From positions 124,001 through 188,000 of the forward strand of contig SMLU01000001.1 in assembly GCA_007859745.1 (NCBI GenBank): a stretch of DNA of 64,000 nt. Reading direction: 5' to 3'. Origin of the DNA: Phycisphaerae bacterium RAS1. Its GTDB lineage: Bacteria > Planctomycetota > Phycisphaerae > UBA1845 > Fen-1342. Of this stretch, positions 52,476 through 61,038 are shown piece by piece; positions within the stretch are counted from its first letter, which is position 1, and each line of letters begins with the position of its first letter. The position numbers and the translations under genes were made by a program. Under the pieces are notes generated by a model that saw only the letters and a program-made list of their open reading frames with translations, was not told where the DNA came from and searched no databases.

Positions 52476-53222
52476 ATGGACGGCCTGATAAACCTCTTTA
52501 AGCCCGTCGGTCTCAGCAGCGCCCAATCGGTCTATCGTGTCCGCCGCATCACCGGACAGCGCAAGAGTGGGCATGCCGGCACGCTGGACCCGGCGGCCGA
52601 CGGCGTTCTGCTGGTCTGCCTGGGCAGGGCGACCAAGCTGGTTGAACGGCTGATGGACCAGCCCAAGGTCTATCGCGCCACGGCCCGTCTCGACGTAACA
52701 AGCGAGAGCTTCGACAGCGACCGCCCGCTTCTGCCGGTCCCGGTGAAAGCCTTTCCGTCGGGTGAGGAAGTCCGCGCCGCCGCCGCCGCGTTCGAGGGGC
52801 AAATCCAGCAGGTGCCTCCGGCGGTGAGCGCGCTGAAAGTCTCTGGGGTGCCGGCCTATGAGCTGGCCCGACGCGGTAAGACGGTCGAGCTGAAGGCGCG
52901 TACAGTCTGCGTTTATTGGCTCGTCGTTCGCCACTACGACTGGCCGGTCCTTTCGTTCGAAATGGCTTGCGGCCGCGGCACTTACGTGCGGGCGCTGATC
53001 CGGGACTGGGGGGTGAGGCTGGGTGTTGGCGGCTGTCTGACCAGCCTCACGCGCGTCGCGGTCGGGCCCTTTCACCACGCGAATTCCTGGACGCTGGAGC
53101 GGCTTGAGCCGGCCCACGCCAGTGACTACCTGCTGGGGATTGACGAAGCCCGAGCCATGACGGCGACGTCCGCACCGCCCGCCCGCCCGCGCACCGTATC
53201 GGACGATGATGTCATGTTTTGA
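52476..53222 (+). CDS. truB: tRNA pseudouridine synthase B
   Basis: 248 residues. The catalytic aspartate is in GHAGTLDPAADGVLLV; LFKPVGLSSAQSV at the N-terminus and CGRGTYVRALIRDWG are other TruB hallmarks. It makes pseudouridine 55 in the T-loop of tRNAs. It lacks the C-terminal PUA domain of E. coli TruB, which is normal for many bacteria, and ends with a short acidic tail. Confidence 0.94.
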   Translation: MDGLINLFKPVGLSSAQSVYRVRRITGQRKSGHAGTLDPAADGVLLVCLGRATKLVERLMDQPKVYRATARLDVTSESFDSDRPLLPVPVKAFPSGEEVRAAAAAFEGQIQQVPPAVSALKVSGVPAYELARRGKTVELKARTVCVYWLVVRHYDWPVLSFEMACGRGTYVRALIRDWGVRLGVGGCLTSLTRVAVGPFHHANSWTLERLEPAHASDYLLGIDEARAMTATSAPPARPRTVSDDDVMF

Positions 53223-53246
53223 CGGCGCTGCCCTCAGCGATATACT
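53219..53246 (+). promoter_or_regulatory. Sigma-70-like promoter for the large dockerin protein
   Basis: TTGACG, a 16-base spacer and TATACT lie at the end of truB. Transcription would start near 53253, leaving a leader of about 255 bases before the ATG at 53509, in which I saw no known riboswitch or gene. Promoter strength is inferred from consensus only. Confidence 0.55.
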
Positions 53247-53508
53247 GAGCGCTGCGGAGAGTTGGGATAAGAAGCACAGCCCTTCCGCCAACCGGTACGA
53301 GTGCGGCAAGCTGGCGATTCATCGCCCGGTTCACGCCGGCCCGCATGTTACTGCCAGCGACGTGCGCGACCTCTGAGGCCTCGCACGGATTGCAGAACTT
53401 GTTAACCGGAGCCTTGCGCAATACGTCTAGCCTTTCCTTCTGCGATCCGCCGGTTTTGGACCGTCGGGCGCCGCTGGGACGAAGAACCCTATTCTGGAGG
53501 TGAAAACG

Positions 53509-56004
53509 ATGCGTCGAGTGTTGTCTCTCCTGGGCGCCGCCGCACTGACATCCGCGGCCATGGCCCAAAACCCGTTCATCAGCGAGATGTTCATCGATCC
53601 GTTCGCCGGCCCCGGCGGCCTAGACGACGGCCGCGAATTCATCGAGATCATGCACACGCCGAACTTCAGCCTGGCGGGGTACTTCTTCCTCGTTATCGAG
53701 GGCGACAACGTCGGCACCTCCAATTCCGGCCTGGTTGATCAGGTCATCAACCTCGGAACGTACAGCACCGGCGCCAACGGTCTGTTGCTGATCCGGGACA
53801 ACGTCAACGTGCTTCTTCCCGCTCCGACCGGCGGCACCAATGTCGTCGTCGTCAACTTCACTCCGGACATTGAGAACGGCTCGAATACGTATGTTCTTGG
53901 TTTCGGAACGCCGCCGGCTCTCGCTTCCGACCTGGACGTCGACGGCGACGGCACGCTCGACGCTCCCTTAGCCGGATTTACCGTCGTCGATGCGGTTTCC
54001 TACAAGGACAGCGTGGCCGACGCCGGCAGCGATGATGAGTACGCCGACGACCTGGGCGGGACAGCCTTGGGTGTGTTTACCGGATTCAGCCCGGATGCGA
54101 TCTACCGCGTGCTCGACTGCAATTTCCGCCCGCATGTCTGGACCGGCGGTGACACGCAGACGCCCGCCCCGCCAAACGACGCATTCGGCCCCTTCAACTG
54201 GCGGGCCGGCTTCACCTTCGGGTGGAACACGGTCGGCATCGCCGACCCGGAGAACCGCACGCTCGATCCCGGAACGGTAAACTACGTCTTCGGAAACTGC
54301 GTCGGTCAGTGCTGCCTTGCGGACGGCTTCTGCCAGGTCACCTCGCAAGCTTCATGCCTGGGAATGGGCGGAACCTATGGTGGCAACGGCACCAACTGCT
54401 CGCCGAATACCTGCCCCGGCGCGCTGGGCGCCTGCTGCTTCCCGAATACCGGCGCGTGCCAGGACCTGACCAACGGCCAGTGCGCCGACGCCGGCGGCAA
54501 CTACCAGGGCAACGGCACCACCTGTGCCATGACAAGCTGCCCGCAGCCGCTGGGCGCCTGCTGCCTGACCGGCGGCGTGTGCGCGCAGTTCACGGACGCG
54601 GATTGCACGACGATGGGCGGAACCTGGGCTGGCGCTCTTACCATTTGTGCCGCCGACCGCTGCCCGCAGGACGCCATCGCCAACGACCTCGCGCTCGGAC
54701 TCAGCACGACCGCGAACCGCACGGCGGAGCAGGTTCGCGCGGGGCTGCGCGTCGGCCGCTGGAACAAGATTGAGTTCCACCAGTCGATGGAATTCGATAA
54801 TTCCGGGCTGGCGCATAACGCCAACGGCAACCTGATCACGCTGAACTTCGGCGCCGGCGGCGGCACGCCCGGCTCCGGCCCGACCTGCACTGACCCGATG
54901 CGGCCCGGCGAGGCGGCCAAGGTCTACAACATCGCCACCAACGGCGAAGACGAAGGCCAGTTGCTCTACGACTTCAACTCGCTGGCCGGCGGCATCGAGT
55001 GCACCCGCGCGGGCGGCCTGTCGGTCAGCCCCGACAACAACAAGCTGGCCATGATCGGCAACGACACCGGCTCGCTGATTGTGCTGGACTACAACGCGGG
55101 CGCCATGGTCGGCACCGGCACGGGCGCCAGCGTCACCGGCGCTCACGTCCAGACGCTCTTTACCTTCACCGCGATCACGCAGGGCACGACCTGGTTCGAC
55201 AACGACGAGGTCATGTCTTACATCCCCGATCCGTTCGGCGATCCGGCCGTGGTGGTGCTGGACGTGACGCAGTACAACGCGAACGTGTTCACGCCGGTGC
55301 GGCAGGTCGCGGTCACGCTGCCTGCGGGCGACACGTTCACCGGCTCGCGCTTCACGGACGTGGAGTACAACCCGGCCGTCGCGCCCTACATCTTCTGCCA
55401 TGCTTCGGCGTTCGCCTCGAACGTCACCAAGAACTGGCTGACGGTGATCAACCCTGCCACCTGGACCGTCGTTCGCACGATCAAGATTTACGATCTCGTC
55501 AACGGCAACAGCCTGAACACCGGTCGCGAGATCGCCCTGGGTTCCGATCGTCGCCTGTACCTCGGCCAGTTCAACGCCGGCGGCACGGGACCGATCGTGG
55601 ACTACCTGACGCTCGACACCGACGCCGACAATGACGTCGATGCGGTGGACATCGCGGCCCTGCCGGAGAATGCGACGGTCGATTATTACACGACCAGCAT
55701 CAGCGCGTCGTTCAACGGCCTGGATGTCGGCTTCAAGTCCAGCGATCCGTGCGACGGCACGCCTTGCGGCGACTCGAACTGCGACGGCGCCGTGAACATC
55801 CTGGACATCAACTACTTCGTCGCCGCCGTTCAGGGCCAGGCTCAATGGGACGCGCTGCCCGGCACGGACTGCAATTACTGCTGCGCCAACGACGTGAACC
55901 ACGACGGCCTGGTCAACATCCTCGACATCAACGCCTTCGTCGCCGCGATCGGCGCCGGCGGCTGCGGTCCGGGAATGTCCGGCGCGCCGTGCCTGGGTAA
56001 CTAG
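53509..56004 (+). CDS. Large secreted protein: lamin-tail-like, cysteine-rich repeats, dockerin-like pair
   Basis: 831 residues. The signal peptide is MRRVLSLLGAAALTSAAMA. Residues 20-150 (FISEMFIDPF, REFIEIMHTPNFSLAGY) resemble a lamin-tail domain. Residues about 265-390 hold three cysteine-rich units, each with two adjacent cysteines (QCCLADGFC, GACCFPNTGAC, GACCLTGGVC). A large middle domain of unknown type (FTFTAITQGTTWFDND) follows. The end has two dockerin-like loops (GDSNCDGAVNILDINYFV and DVNHDGLVNILDINAFV). ATG 53509 follows GGAGG. Extracellular, function unknown. Confidence 0.82.
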   Translation: MRRVLSLLGAAALTSAAMAQNPFISEMFIDPFAGPGGLDDGREFIEIMHTPNFSLAGYFFLVIEGDNVGTSNSGLVDQVINLGTYSTGANGLLLIRDNVNVLLPAPTGGTNVVVVNFTPDIENGSNTYVLGFGTPPALASDLDVDGDGTLDAPLAGFTVVDAVSYKDSVADAGSDDEYADDLGGTALGVFTGFSPDAIYRVLDCNFRPHVWTGGDTQTPAPPNDAFGPFNWRAGFTFGWNTVGIADPENRTLDPGTVNYVFGNCVGQCCLADGFCQVTSQASCLGMGGTYGGNGTNCSPNTCPGALGACCFPNTGACQDLTNGQCADAGGNYQGNGTTCAMTSCPQPLGACCLTGGVCAQFTDADCTTMGGTWAGALTICAADRCPQDAIANDLALGLSTTANRTAEQVRAGLRVGRWNKIEFHQSMEFDNSGLAHNANGNLITLNFGAGGGTPGSGPTCTDPMRPGEAAKVYNIATNGEDEGQLLYDFNSLAGGIECTRAGGLSVSPDNNKLAMIGNDTGSLIVLDYNAGAMVGTGTGASVTGAHVQTLFTFTAITQGTTWFDNDEVMSYIPDPFGDPAVVVLDVTQYNANVFTPVRQVAVTLPAGDTFTGSRFTDVEYNPAVAPYIFCHASAFASNVTKNWLTVINPATWTVVRTIKIYDLVNGNSLNTGREIALGSDRRLYLGQFNAGGTGPIVDYLTLDTDADNDVDAVDIAALPENATVDYYTTSISASFNGLDVGFKSSDPCDGTPCGDSNCDGAVNILDINYFVAAVQGQAQWDALPGTDCNYCCANDVNHDGLVNILDINAFVAAIGAGGCGPGMSGAPCLGN

Positions 56005-56020
56005 GCTGGACGGAACTTGT

Positions 56021-56082
56021 TCCGGCCCGCAACCGTGCGGGAGCGGAGGCTGGAAACCGCTCGCTGACGCGCGCGGCTCGGA
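56021..56082. repeat. Palindromic repeat family A, intergenic copy
   Basis: Complete 62-bp element ending GACGCGCGCGGCTCGGA, 17 bases after the dockerin gene stop. Confidence 0.88.
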
Positions 56083-56122
56083 TCGAAACGGCCTTCCGCG
56101 AAGTGATGCAGTGAGCATTGCG

Positions 56123-56155
56123 AAGAGGCGCTGCGGCGACGAGCCGCGGCGCCTC
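56123..56155 (+). terminator. Possible terminator hairpin of the dockerin gene
   Basis: AGAGGCGC pairs with GCGCCTCT around an inner GCGGC/GCCGC stem, followed by GCTCTT; the U-tract is weak, so this is tentative. Confidence 0.5.
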
Positions 56156-56174
56156 TGCTCTTATGGGATCTACT

Positions 56175-56203
56175 TCCGAGCCGCGACCGTGAGGGAGCGG
56201 AGG
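56175..56203. repeat. Palindromic repeat family A, half copy
   Basis: The left half only (TCCGAGCCGCGACCGTGAGG and following bases), directly downstream of the GNAT gene on the other strand. Confidence 0.8.
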
Positions 56204-56211
56204 CTTGACAA

Positions 56212-56757
56212 TCACTCAATTCGTCGCACGGCTACCAGGTCTGTCTGCAACTCCGTGCCGAACTGAAACGGGTGCTCGCCGATTTCTACGAAGCCCCAGC
56301 GGGCATAGAAGCGGCGGGCGCGCGGGTTGCGGTCCCACACGCCCAGCCACATCGTCTCGAATCCGGCTTGCCGAGCGGCTTCCAGGCATCGCTCCATCAG
56401 CCGGTCCCCCACGCCGCGGCCCTTCCAGACCGGATCGACGTACATGCGGTTCAACTCGATGGGCCGCGAGTGCGTCACGCACTTCGGAACGTAGCCGCTG
56501 CGGAGCTTCGCGTAGCCGACCAGCGCGTCGCTGATTTCGGCCAGGAAGAAGCGGCACTCCGGGGCGGCGATTTCGCTGCGCTGCCGCTGGACGGAGAAGG
56601 CCTCGGCGAGGTAGAGCTGCATGTCATCGGGGTTGCTGAGCGCGGCGAAGGTGTCGTAAAAGACGCGCGCGGCGAAGAGGGTGAGCGTTTCCGCGTCGGC
56701 GGGCACGGCATCGCGGATAAGAAGCGCCGTACGCGAGGCGGTTGGTTCGGGCGTCAT
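56212..56757 (-). CDS. GNAT family N-acetyltransferase
   Basis: 181 residues. The acetyl-CoA binding signature is in MYVDPVWKGRGVGDRLMERC, followed by TMWLGVWDRNPRARRFYARWGF and VEIGEHPFQFG. The N-terminus is IRDAVPADAETLTLF. The acceptor substrate (amino acid, antibiotic or protein) is unknown. The ATG at 56757 gives normal family length, whereas the longer frame upstream does not. Convergent with the dockerin gene. Confidence 0.87.
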   Translation of the reverse strand: MTPEPTASRTALLIRDAVPADAETLTLFAARVFYDTFAALSNPDDMQLYLAEAFSVQRQRSEIAAPECRFFLAEISDALVGYAKLRSGYVPKCVTHSRPIELNRMYVDPVWKGRGVGDRLMERCLEAARQAGFETMWLGVWDRNPRARRFYARWGFVEIGEHPFQFGTELQTDLVAVRRIE

Positions 56758-56905
56758 GCGACGGAGAATAACATGGGCGGCGCGGTCAAGCCGTCGCGCC
56801 GGCCGGTGCTCCCTCGCTGCCCGGTCCCTGCCGTCGAGCCGCCTGCCGCTTGAATGAACCGAGCCATCGGTTACGCTGCGCCGCCGAAAACACGGAGATT
56901 CCTGC

Positions 56906-58897
56906 ATGTCGATTGCCCCCGCCGCGTCGTCTGGAGAGCGCGTTTTCGCGCCGCCGTCCGAGTTTGCCCGCCGCGCCCATCTTCGCTCGCTGGACGAATA
57001 CCGCCGCATGTATCAGCGCTCCATCGGCGACGCTGAGGGATTCTGGTCCGAGATCGCCCGCGGGTTTCACTGGCAGCAGCCGTGGAGCACGTTTCGCGAG
57101 TGGGATTTCAAGGACGCGATCTTCATCCGTTACTTCGTCGGCGGGAAGACGAACATCTGCTACAACGCGCTGGACCGACACCTCGCGACGCGCGGCGAGC
57201 AGACGGCGATCATCTGGGAGGGCAACGAACCCGGTGAGCAGGGCCGCGTCAGTTACCGCGAACTGCACCAGCAGGTGTGCAAGTTCGCGCGCGTGCTGAA
57301 ATCCCACGGCGTGAAGAAGGGCGACCGCGTCAGCATTTACATGCCGATGACGCCCGAGCTGCCGGTCGCGATGCTGGCCTGCGCCCGCATCGGCGCGATT
57401 CACTCCGTCGTCTTCGGAGGCTTCTCAGCCGAGTCGCTCGCCGATCGCATCGTCGACAGCGGCTGCCGGACGCTGGTGACTGCCGACGGCGTCATGCGCG
57501 GCACGAAGCTCGTCCCCCTCAAGCAGACGGCCGATGAAGCCATGCAACTCGCCGCCGACCGCGGAACGAGCGTCACGGCGTGCATCGTCTACCAGCGACT
57601 CTCGCCCGAGAAACTGGGGAGCATCGGCGTCCCGCCGGTGCGAATGCAACCGGGCCGCGATTTCTGGTGGCACGACGTGATGAAAACTGCCTCCGCCGAC
57701 TGCCCGGTCGAGTGGATGGACAGCGAAGACCCGCTCTTCATCCTCTACACCAGCGGTTCGACGGGGAAACCGAAGGGCGTGCTGCACACCACCGCCGGTT
57801 ACATGATCCACGCCGCGACAACGTTCAAATACGTCTTCGATTATCACGACGGCGACATCTGGTGGTGTACGGCGGACATCGGCTGGGTCACGGGGCACTC
57901 GTACATCGTGTACGGCCCGCTGTGCAACGGCGCGACGACGATCATGTTCGAGGGCATCCCGGTCTATCCCGACGCCGGCCGCTTCTGGGATGTCGTGGAC
58001 AAGTACAAGGTGACTCAGTTCTACACGGCCCCGACCGCGATTCGCGCCCTGATGCGCGAGGGCGAGCATCATGTGCTCAAGCGCGACCTGTCGAGCCTGA
58101 AGCTGCTCGGCACGGTCGGCGAACCGATCAACCCCGAGGCGTGGATGTGGTACCACCGCTTTGTCGGCAAGGAGCGCTGCCCGATTGTCGATACCTGGTG
58201 GCAAACCGAGACCGGCGGAATCCTGATTACGCCGCTGCCGGGGGCGATCCCGACCAAGCCCGGCTCGGCGACGCTGCCATTTTTCGGCGTGAAGCCGGTG
58301 ATTCTGGATGAGAAAGGCGAGCGCGTCGAAGGGGCCGCCAGCGGGGCGCTCTTCATCGAGGAGCCGTGGCCGGGAATGATGCGAACCGTCTTCGGCCAGC
58401 ATGAGCGATTCAAGGAAACGTACTTCGCTCGCGTCCCGGGGTTCTACTTCACCGGCGACGGCTGCCGCCGCGACACCGACGGCTACTACTGGATAACCGG
58501 CCGAATCGACGACGTGATCAACGTCGCCGGTCATCGGCTGGGAACGGCCGAAATCGAGTCGGCGCTCGTGTCGCACTCGTCCGTGGCGGAGGCGGCGGTC
58601 GTCGGCTATCCGCACGACATCAAGGGCACGGGCATCTACGCGTACGTGACGCTCAAGGACGGACGGCCCTATGACGACAACCTGAAGAAAGAACTGATCG
58701 CCCACGTTCGCAAGGAGATCGGCGCGATCGCCGCTCCGGACGTGATTCACTGGGCCCCCGGCCTGCCCAAGACGCGCAGCGGCAAAATCATGCGGCGGAT
58801 TCTGAGGAAGATTGCGGAGGGGCATCCGGAACAGATCGGCGACACGACCACGCTGGCAGATCCGGGCGTGGTGGACAATCTGCTGAAGTCGAAGTGA
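56906..58897 (+). CDS. acs: Acetyl-CoA synthetase with a small repeat-derived insert
   Basis: 663 residues. The P-loop is [18 protein letters not shown], followed by [32 protein letters not shown], and the C-terminal [13 protein letters not shown] whose lysine is the acetylation-controlled catalytic residue. It activates acetate with ATP and CoA. Between YQRLSP and [11 protein letters not shown], residues about 236-246 ([11 protein letters not shown]) are longer than the usual loop, and the DNA there (57618-57642) is an exact copy of the 25-bp repeat found at 2327 and 43644. Confidence 0.95.
   Translation: MSIAPAASSGERVFAPPSEFARRAHLRSLDEYRRMYQRSIGDAEGFWSEIARGFHWQQPWSTFREWDFKDAIFIRYFVGGKTNICYNALDRHLATRGEQTAIIWEGNEPGEQGRVSYRELHQQVCKFARVLKSHGVKKGDRVSIYMPMTPELPVAMLACARIGAIHSVVFGGFSAESLADRIVDSGCRTLVTADGVMRGTKLVPLKQTADEAMQLAADRGTSVTACIVYQRLSPEKLGSIGVPPVRMQPGRDFWWHDVMKTASADCPVEWMDSEDPLFILYTSGSTGKPKGVLHTTAGYMIHAATTFKYVFDYHDGDIWWCTADIGWVTGHSYIVYGPLCNGATTIMFEGIPVYPDAGRFWDVVDKYKVTQFYTAPTAIRALMREGEHHVLKRDLSSLKLLGTVGEPINPEAWMWYHRFVGKERCPIVDTWWQTETGGILITPLPGAIPTKPGSATLPFFGVKPVILDEKGERVEGAASGALFIEEPWPGMMRTVFGQHERFKETYFARVPGFYFTGDGCRRDTDGYYWITGRIDDVINVAGHRLGTAEIESALVSHSSVAEAAVVGYPHDIKGTGIYAYVTLKDGRPYDDNLKKELIAHVRKEIGAIAAPDVIHWAPGLPKTRSGKIMRRILRKIAEGHPEQIGDTTTLADPGVVDNLLKSK
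57618..57642. repeat. 25-bp repeat inside acs
   Basis: Reverse complement of 2327-2351 and 43644-43668, identical at all 25 positions, read in frame as part of SIGVPPV. Confidence 0.85.
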
Positions 58898-58934
58898 CCC
58901 AGCCCGTCCGGCGCGCCTGGTGGCGCGGTCGTAG

Positions 58935-58956
58935 CGTCGGACCTCCGTGTCCGACG
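58935..58956. repeat. Short palindrome CGTCGGACCTCCGTGTCCGA
   Basis: GTCGGA and TCCGAC form a 6-bp stem between acs and the next small gene. Confidence 0.55.
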
Positions 58957-58997
58957 GCGAATCGGCAGTCGGCTGGCGACGTCGTGCGAGGCCAATC

Positions 58998-59261
58998 GTG
59001 CACGAATCGACGCCGACGCGCGCCGGCGACCTGCAGACCGAACTGCCGCAACGACTCTCGAGGCGGAACGATGAGGAGCTTCGGGCCGGATTCGAAGCCG
59101 CCCGCGTCGCCAACCTCCTGCACTTTGCCAGCCTGACGCCCGACGAGCGCGTGGAGTGGCATACCGAGATGTTCGAGTTGCTCGAAGCGCTGCGCGGGCA
59201 ATCACCGCGGCAATCGGAAACCGCCGGGCGCAGCAGCGAGCCGGCGATTCCTGAGAAGTGA
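58998..59261 (+). CDS. Small uncharacterised protein
   Basis: 87 residues, mainly helical (LRAGFEAARVANLLHFASLT, then ERVEWHTEMFELLEALRG). No signal peptide. GTG 58998 was chosen because translation from further upstream would pass through a palindrome. The gene is short and rests only on coding-like composition and position 100 bases after acs, so it is tentative. Confidence 0.45.
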   Translation: MHESTPTRAGDLQTELPQRLSRRNDEELRAGFEAARVANLLHFASLTPDERVEWHTEMFELLEALRGQSPRQSETAGRSSEPAIPEK

Positions 59262-59336
59262 GGCACGCCAGCCTGCGGATGTCAACCCGCCGGCCGGTGC
59301 GCAGGATTGGGCAGACGCGGCAGTCGTGTAGGGCGG

Positions 59337-59744
59337 CTACAGTAGCGCCGGACACAGTTCGCCCCACGCGATCGATCCCTTCGCAGCGTTTTCGTAGGTA
59401 ATGTGGTCCAACAGGCACTGCCCCTCAACACACTCTCGGTAGATGTGCTGGGCCCGACACCACTTCTCCGTGCAGCCCTCCCACAAACCAAGACCCAAGT
59501 CGTCGCTCTTACAGCGTAACAGAAGTTCGTAGGAGACTTCATAGAGAACGCAGGTGGACGGCGGGTTTCCACACTGCGCATGCGAATAGACAACGTCCGC
59601 ACCACACTTCGGCCCGACTTCTGTGTAGTAGCACCTCTTCTCCGTGCCGCCACCGCCTCCGTCGCCCCCCGGGTCGCCGAAAGTCTGCTCGATGGGAACC
59701 AACAATAAAACCATCGGCAACCAGGACCTCATTTGTGATATCAT
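59337..59744 (-). CDS. Small secreted cysteine-rich protein
   Basis: 135 residues. Signal peptide MRSWLPMVLLLVPIEQTFG, then a glycine run and ten cysteines (for example KRCYYTEVGPKCGADVV, GCTEKWCRAQHIYRECVEGQC), suggesting disulfide bonds outside the cytoplasm. GGAGG lies eight bases before the start at 59744. No family recognised. It lies 63 bases downstream of the next gene on the same strand and likely forms an operon with it; both look less GC-rich than their neighbours. Confidence 0.65.
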   Translation of the reverse strand: MISQMRSWLPMVLLLVPIEQTFGDPGGDGGGGGTEKRCYYTEVGPKCGADVVYSHAQCGNPPSTCVLYEVSYELLLRCKSDDLGLGLWEGCTEKWCRAQHIYRECVEGQCLLDHITYENAAKGSIAWGELCPALL

Positions 59745-59807
59745 GTTTGAGACCTCCAGCGGTAGATGACAAATGCGAATCCAGTCGTGCGGAGTGAGCC
59801 TTCCTTG

Positions 59808-60719
59808 TCAATGCCGAAACGTCGCGACAGACAGTCGGCCGTCGGAAGCGTAGACTGCGGCGGCGACAACTTTTGGAAAGTCCGGTGACAACCGATCGGG
59901 CGGCGCGAGCGCGCCGTCGAAGTCGCCGCTTTCTGGTGGGAGCGACTCAACCGAGCGAATCTCCCAGCGCTCGACGGCTGCTTCACGAGACCGGGTCGCC
60001 CGAAGAAACGTCAACGACCGCGGGATCGCAACGTCAGCGGCCGGTACGTGATATCCACCGATCACCATCGACGAGCCCCAAGCGGCCGAAGCGAAGAACA
60101 GCGGCCTGTAGTGCGGGGCGTCGTCAGGACGTGCGGCGACAAGCGTCACGTTGTTCCCCTGCGAAATCGAAACGCGCGCGCCGCTGTCGGTTGTGCTGAG
60201 GGGGCTGGAAAAGTCAATCTCGCCGACGCCGGGGTTCGTCAACAACTGCGCCCAGCCCCGCGCCTGGGACAGTTGCATTCTCATTTGGTTGAGCATTCCG
60301 GCGTTGCCGGCCGGCATCGGAAACGGCGCACGATGCAGGATTGCATCATCGCGCCAGACCATCCATACGCCGCGATCTCCGTCGATCGCGCAAACGACCG
60401 GCGCGGTGATCTCATCATCCAGCCAAAGGTCCAGTCGGATCCGGTCCGGGCCGGCGATCCAGACGCGCGCGTGCTGATGGCGCGCTTGAGGAGCATTCTC
60501 CGAGTAGGTCGTCCGCTCAATGTCAAATTCGATAAGGCCTGAGAAATCGCGCCCCGGCCAGGCGGCCAGATCGGCGACCGCGGCTTGCGCCGCCTCCGAC
60601 CGTCGATCCGCTCCGCCGGTACGCCCACCGACAAAGAACATGGCAGAGGCGGCGCTGCCCAGCCCCAGAGTGCTGATCGCGACAAAACCCACGATTCGAC
60701 GAGCGCTACCGGTTGACAT
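59808..60719 (-). CDS. Exported or anchored protein of unknown function
   Basis: 303 residues. A single N-terminal hydrophobic segment (IVGFVAISTLGLGSAASAMFFVG) is a signal anchor or signal peptide. The rest is beta-rich (FSGLIEFDIERTTYSE, ARVWIAGPDRIRLDLWLDDE) and may adopt a LolA/lipoprotein-like fold, which is only a guess. First gene of the pair with the cysteine-rich protein. The 319 bases upstream hold a poly-A tract, the palindrome GTCGCTTAAGCGAC (60752-60765) and a hairpin near 60996-61018, with no further gene. Confidence 0.65.
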   Translation of the reverse strand: MSTGSARRIVGFVAISTLGLGSAASAMFFVGGRTGGADRRSEAAQAAVADLAAWPGRDFSGLIEFDIERTTYSENAPQARHQHARVWIAGPDRIRLDLWLDDEITAPVVCAIDGDRGVWMVWRDDAILHRAPFPMPAGNAGMLNQMRMQLSQARGWAQLLTNPGVGEIDFSSPLSTTDSGARVSISQGNNVTLVAARPDDAPHYRPLFFASAAWGSSMVIGGYHVPAADVAIPRSLTFLRATRSREAAVERWEIRSVESLPPESGDFDGALAPPDRLSPDFPKVVAAAVYASDGRLSVATFRH

Positions 60720-60992
60720 CAAACGCCCTCGGCAACGATGACCACGATACTAGTCGCTTAAGCGACCGTTCCCTATTGAATGATAAGTCCAAAAAAAAAA
60801 AACAAGAAAAAAGTGATGAGGTCGGAGGATGCGGACAGGCCACACCGCCCCGCGCACGACCCCCGAGGCCACTCCGCGAGAGGCAAATCCCCCGGCCCTC
60901 TGCTACAATTCGCTTGAACTCGCCTGTGGACATCGCACCTCCGCTCGCGGCGCAGGTGCCGTCGCCGCAGGCTGAGCCAAGCGTGTCCGCGC

Positions 60993-61020
60993 AAAAGCCG
61001 TGGGCGTGGCGCCCACGGCG
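60993..61020. repeat. GCCGTGGGC/GCCCACGGC hairpin before resB
   Basis: GCAAAAGCCGTGGGCGTGGC followed by GCCCACGGCGG forms a hairpin of the family seen at 52336 and 48030, just before the resB ribosome binding site (AAGGA at 61028-61032). Confidence 0.7.
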
Positions 61021-61038
61021 GCTAGCAAAGGAACGATC

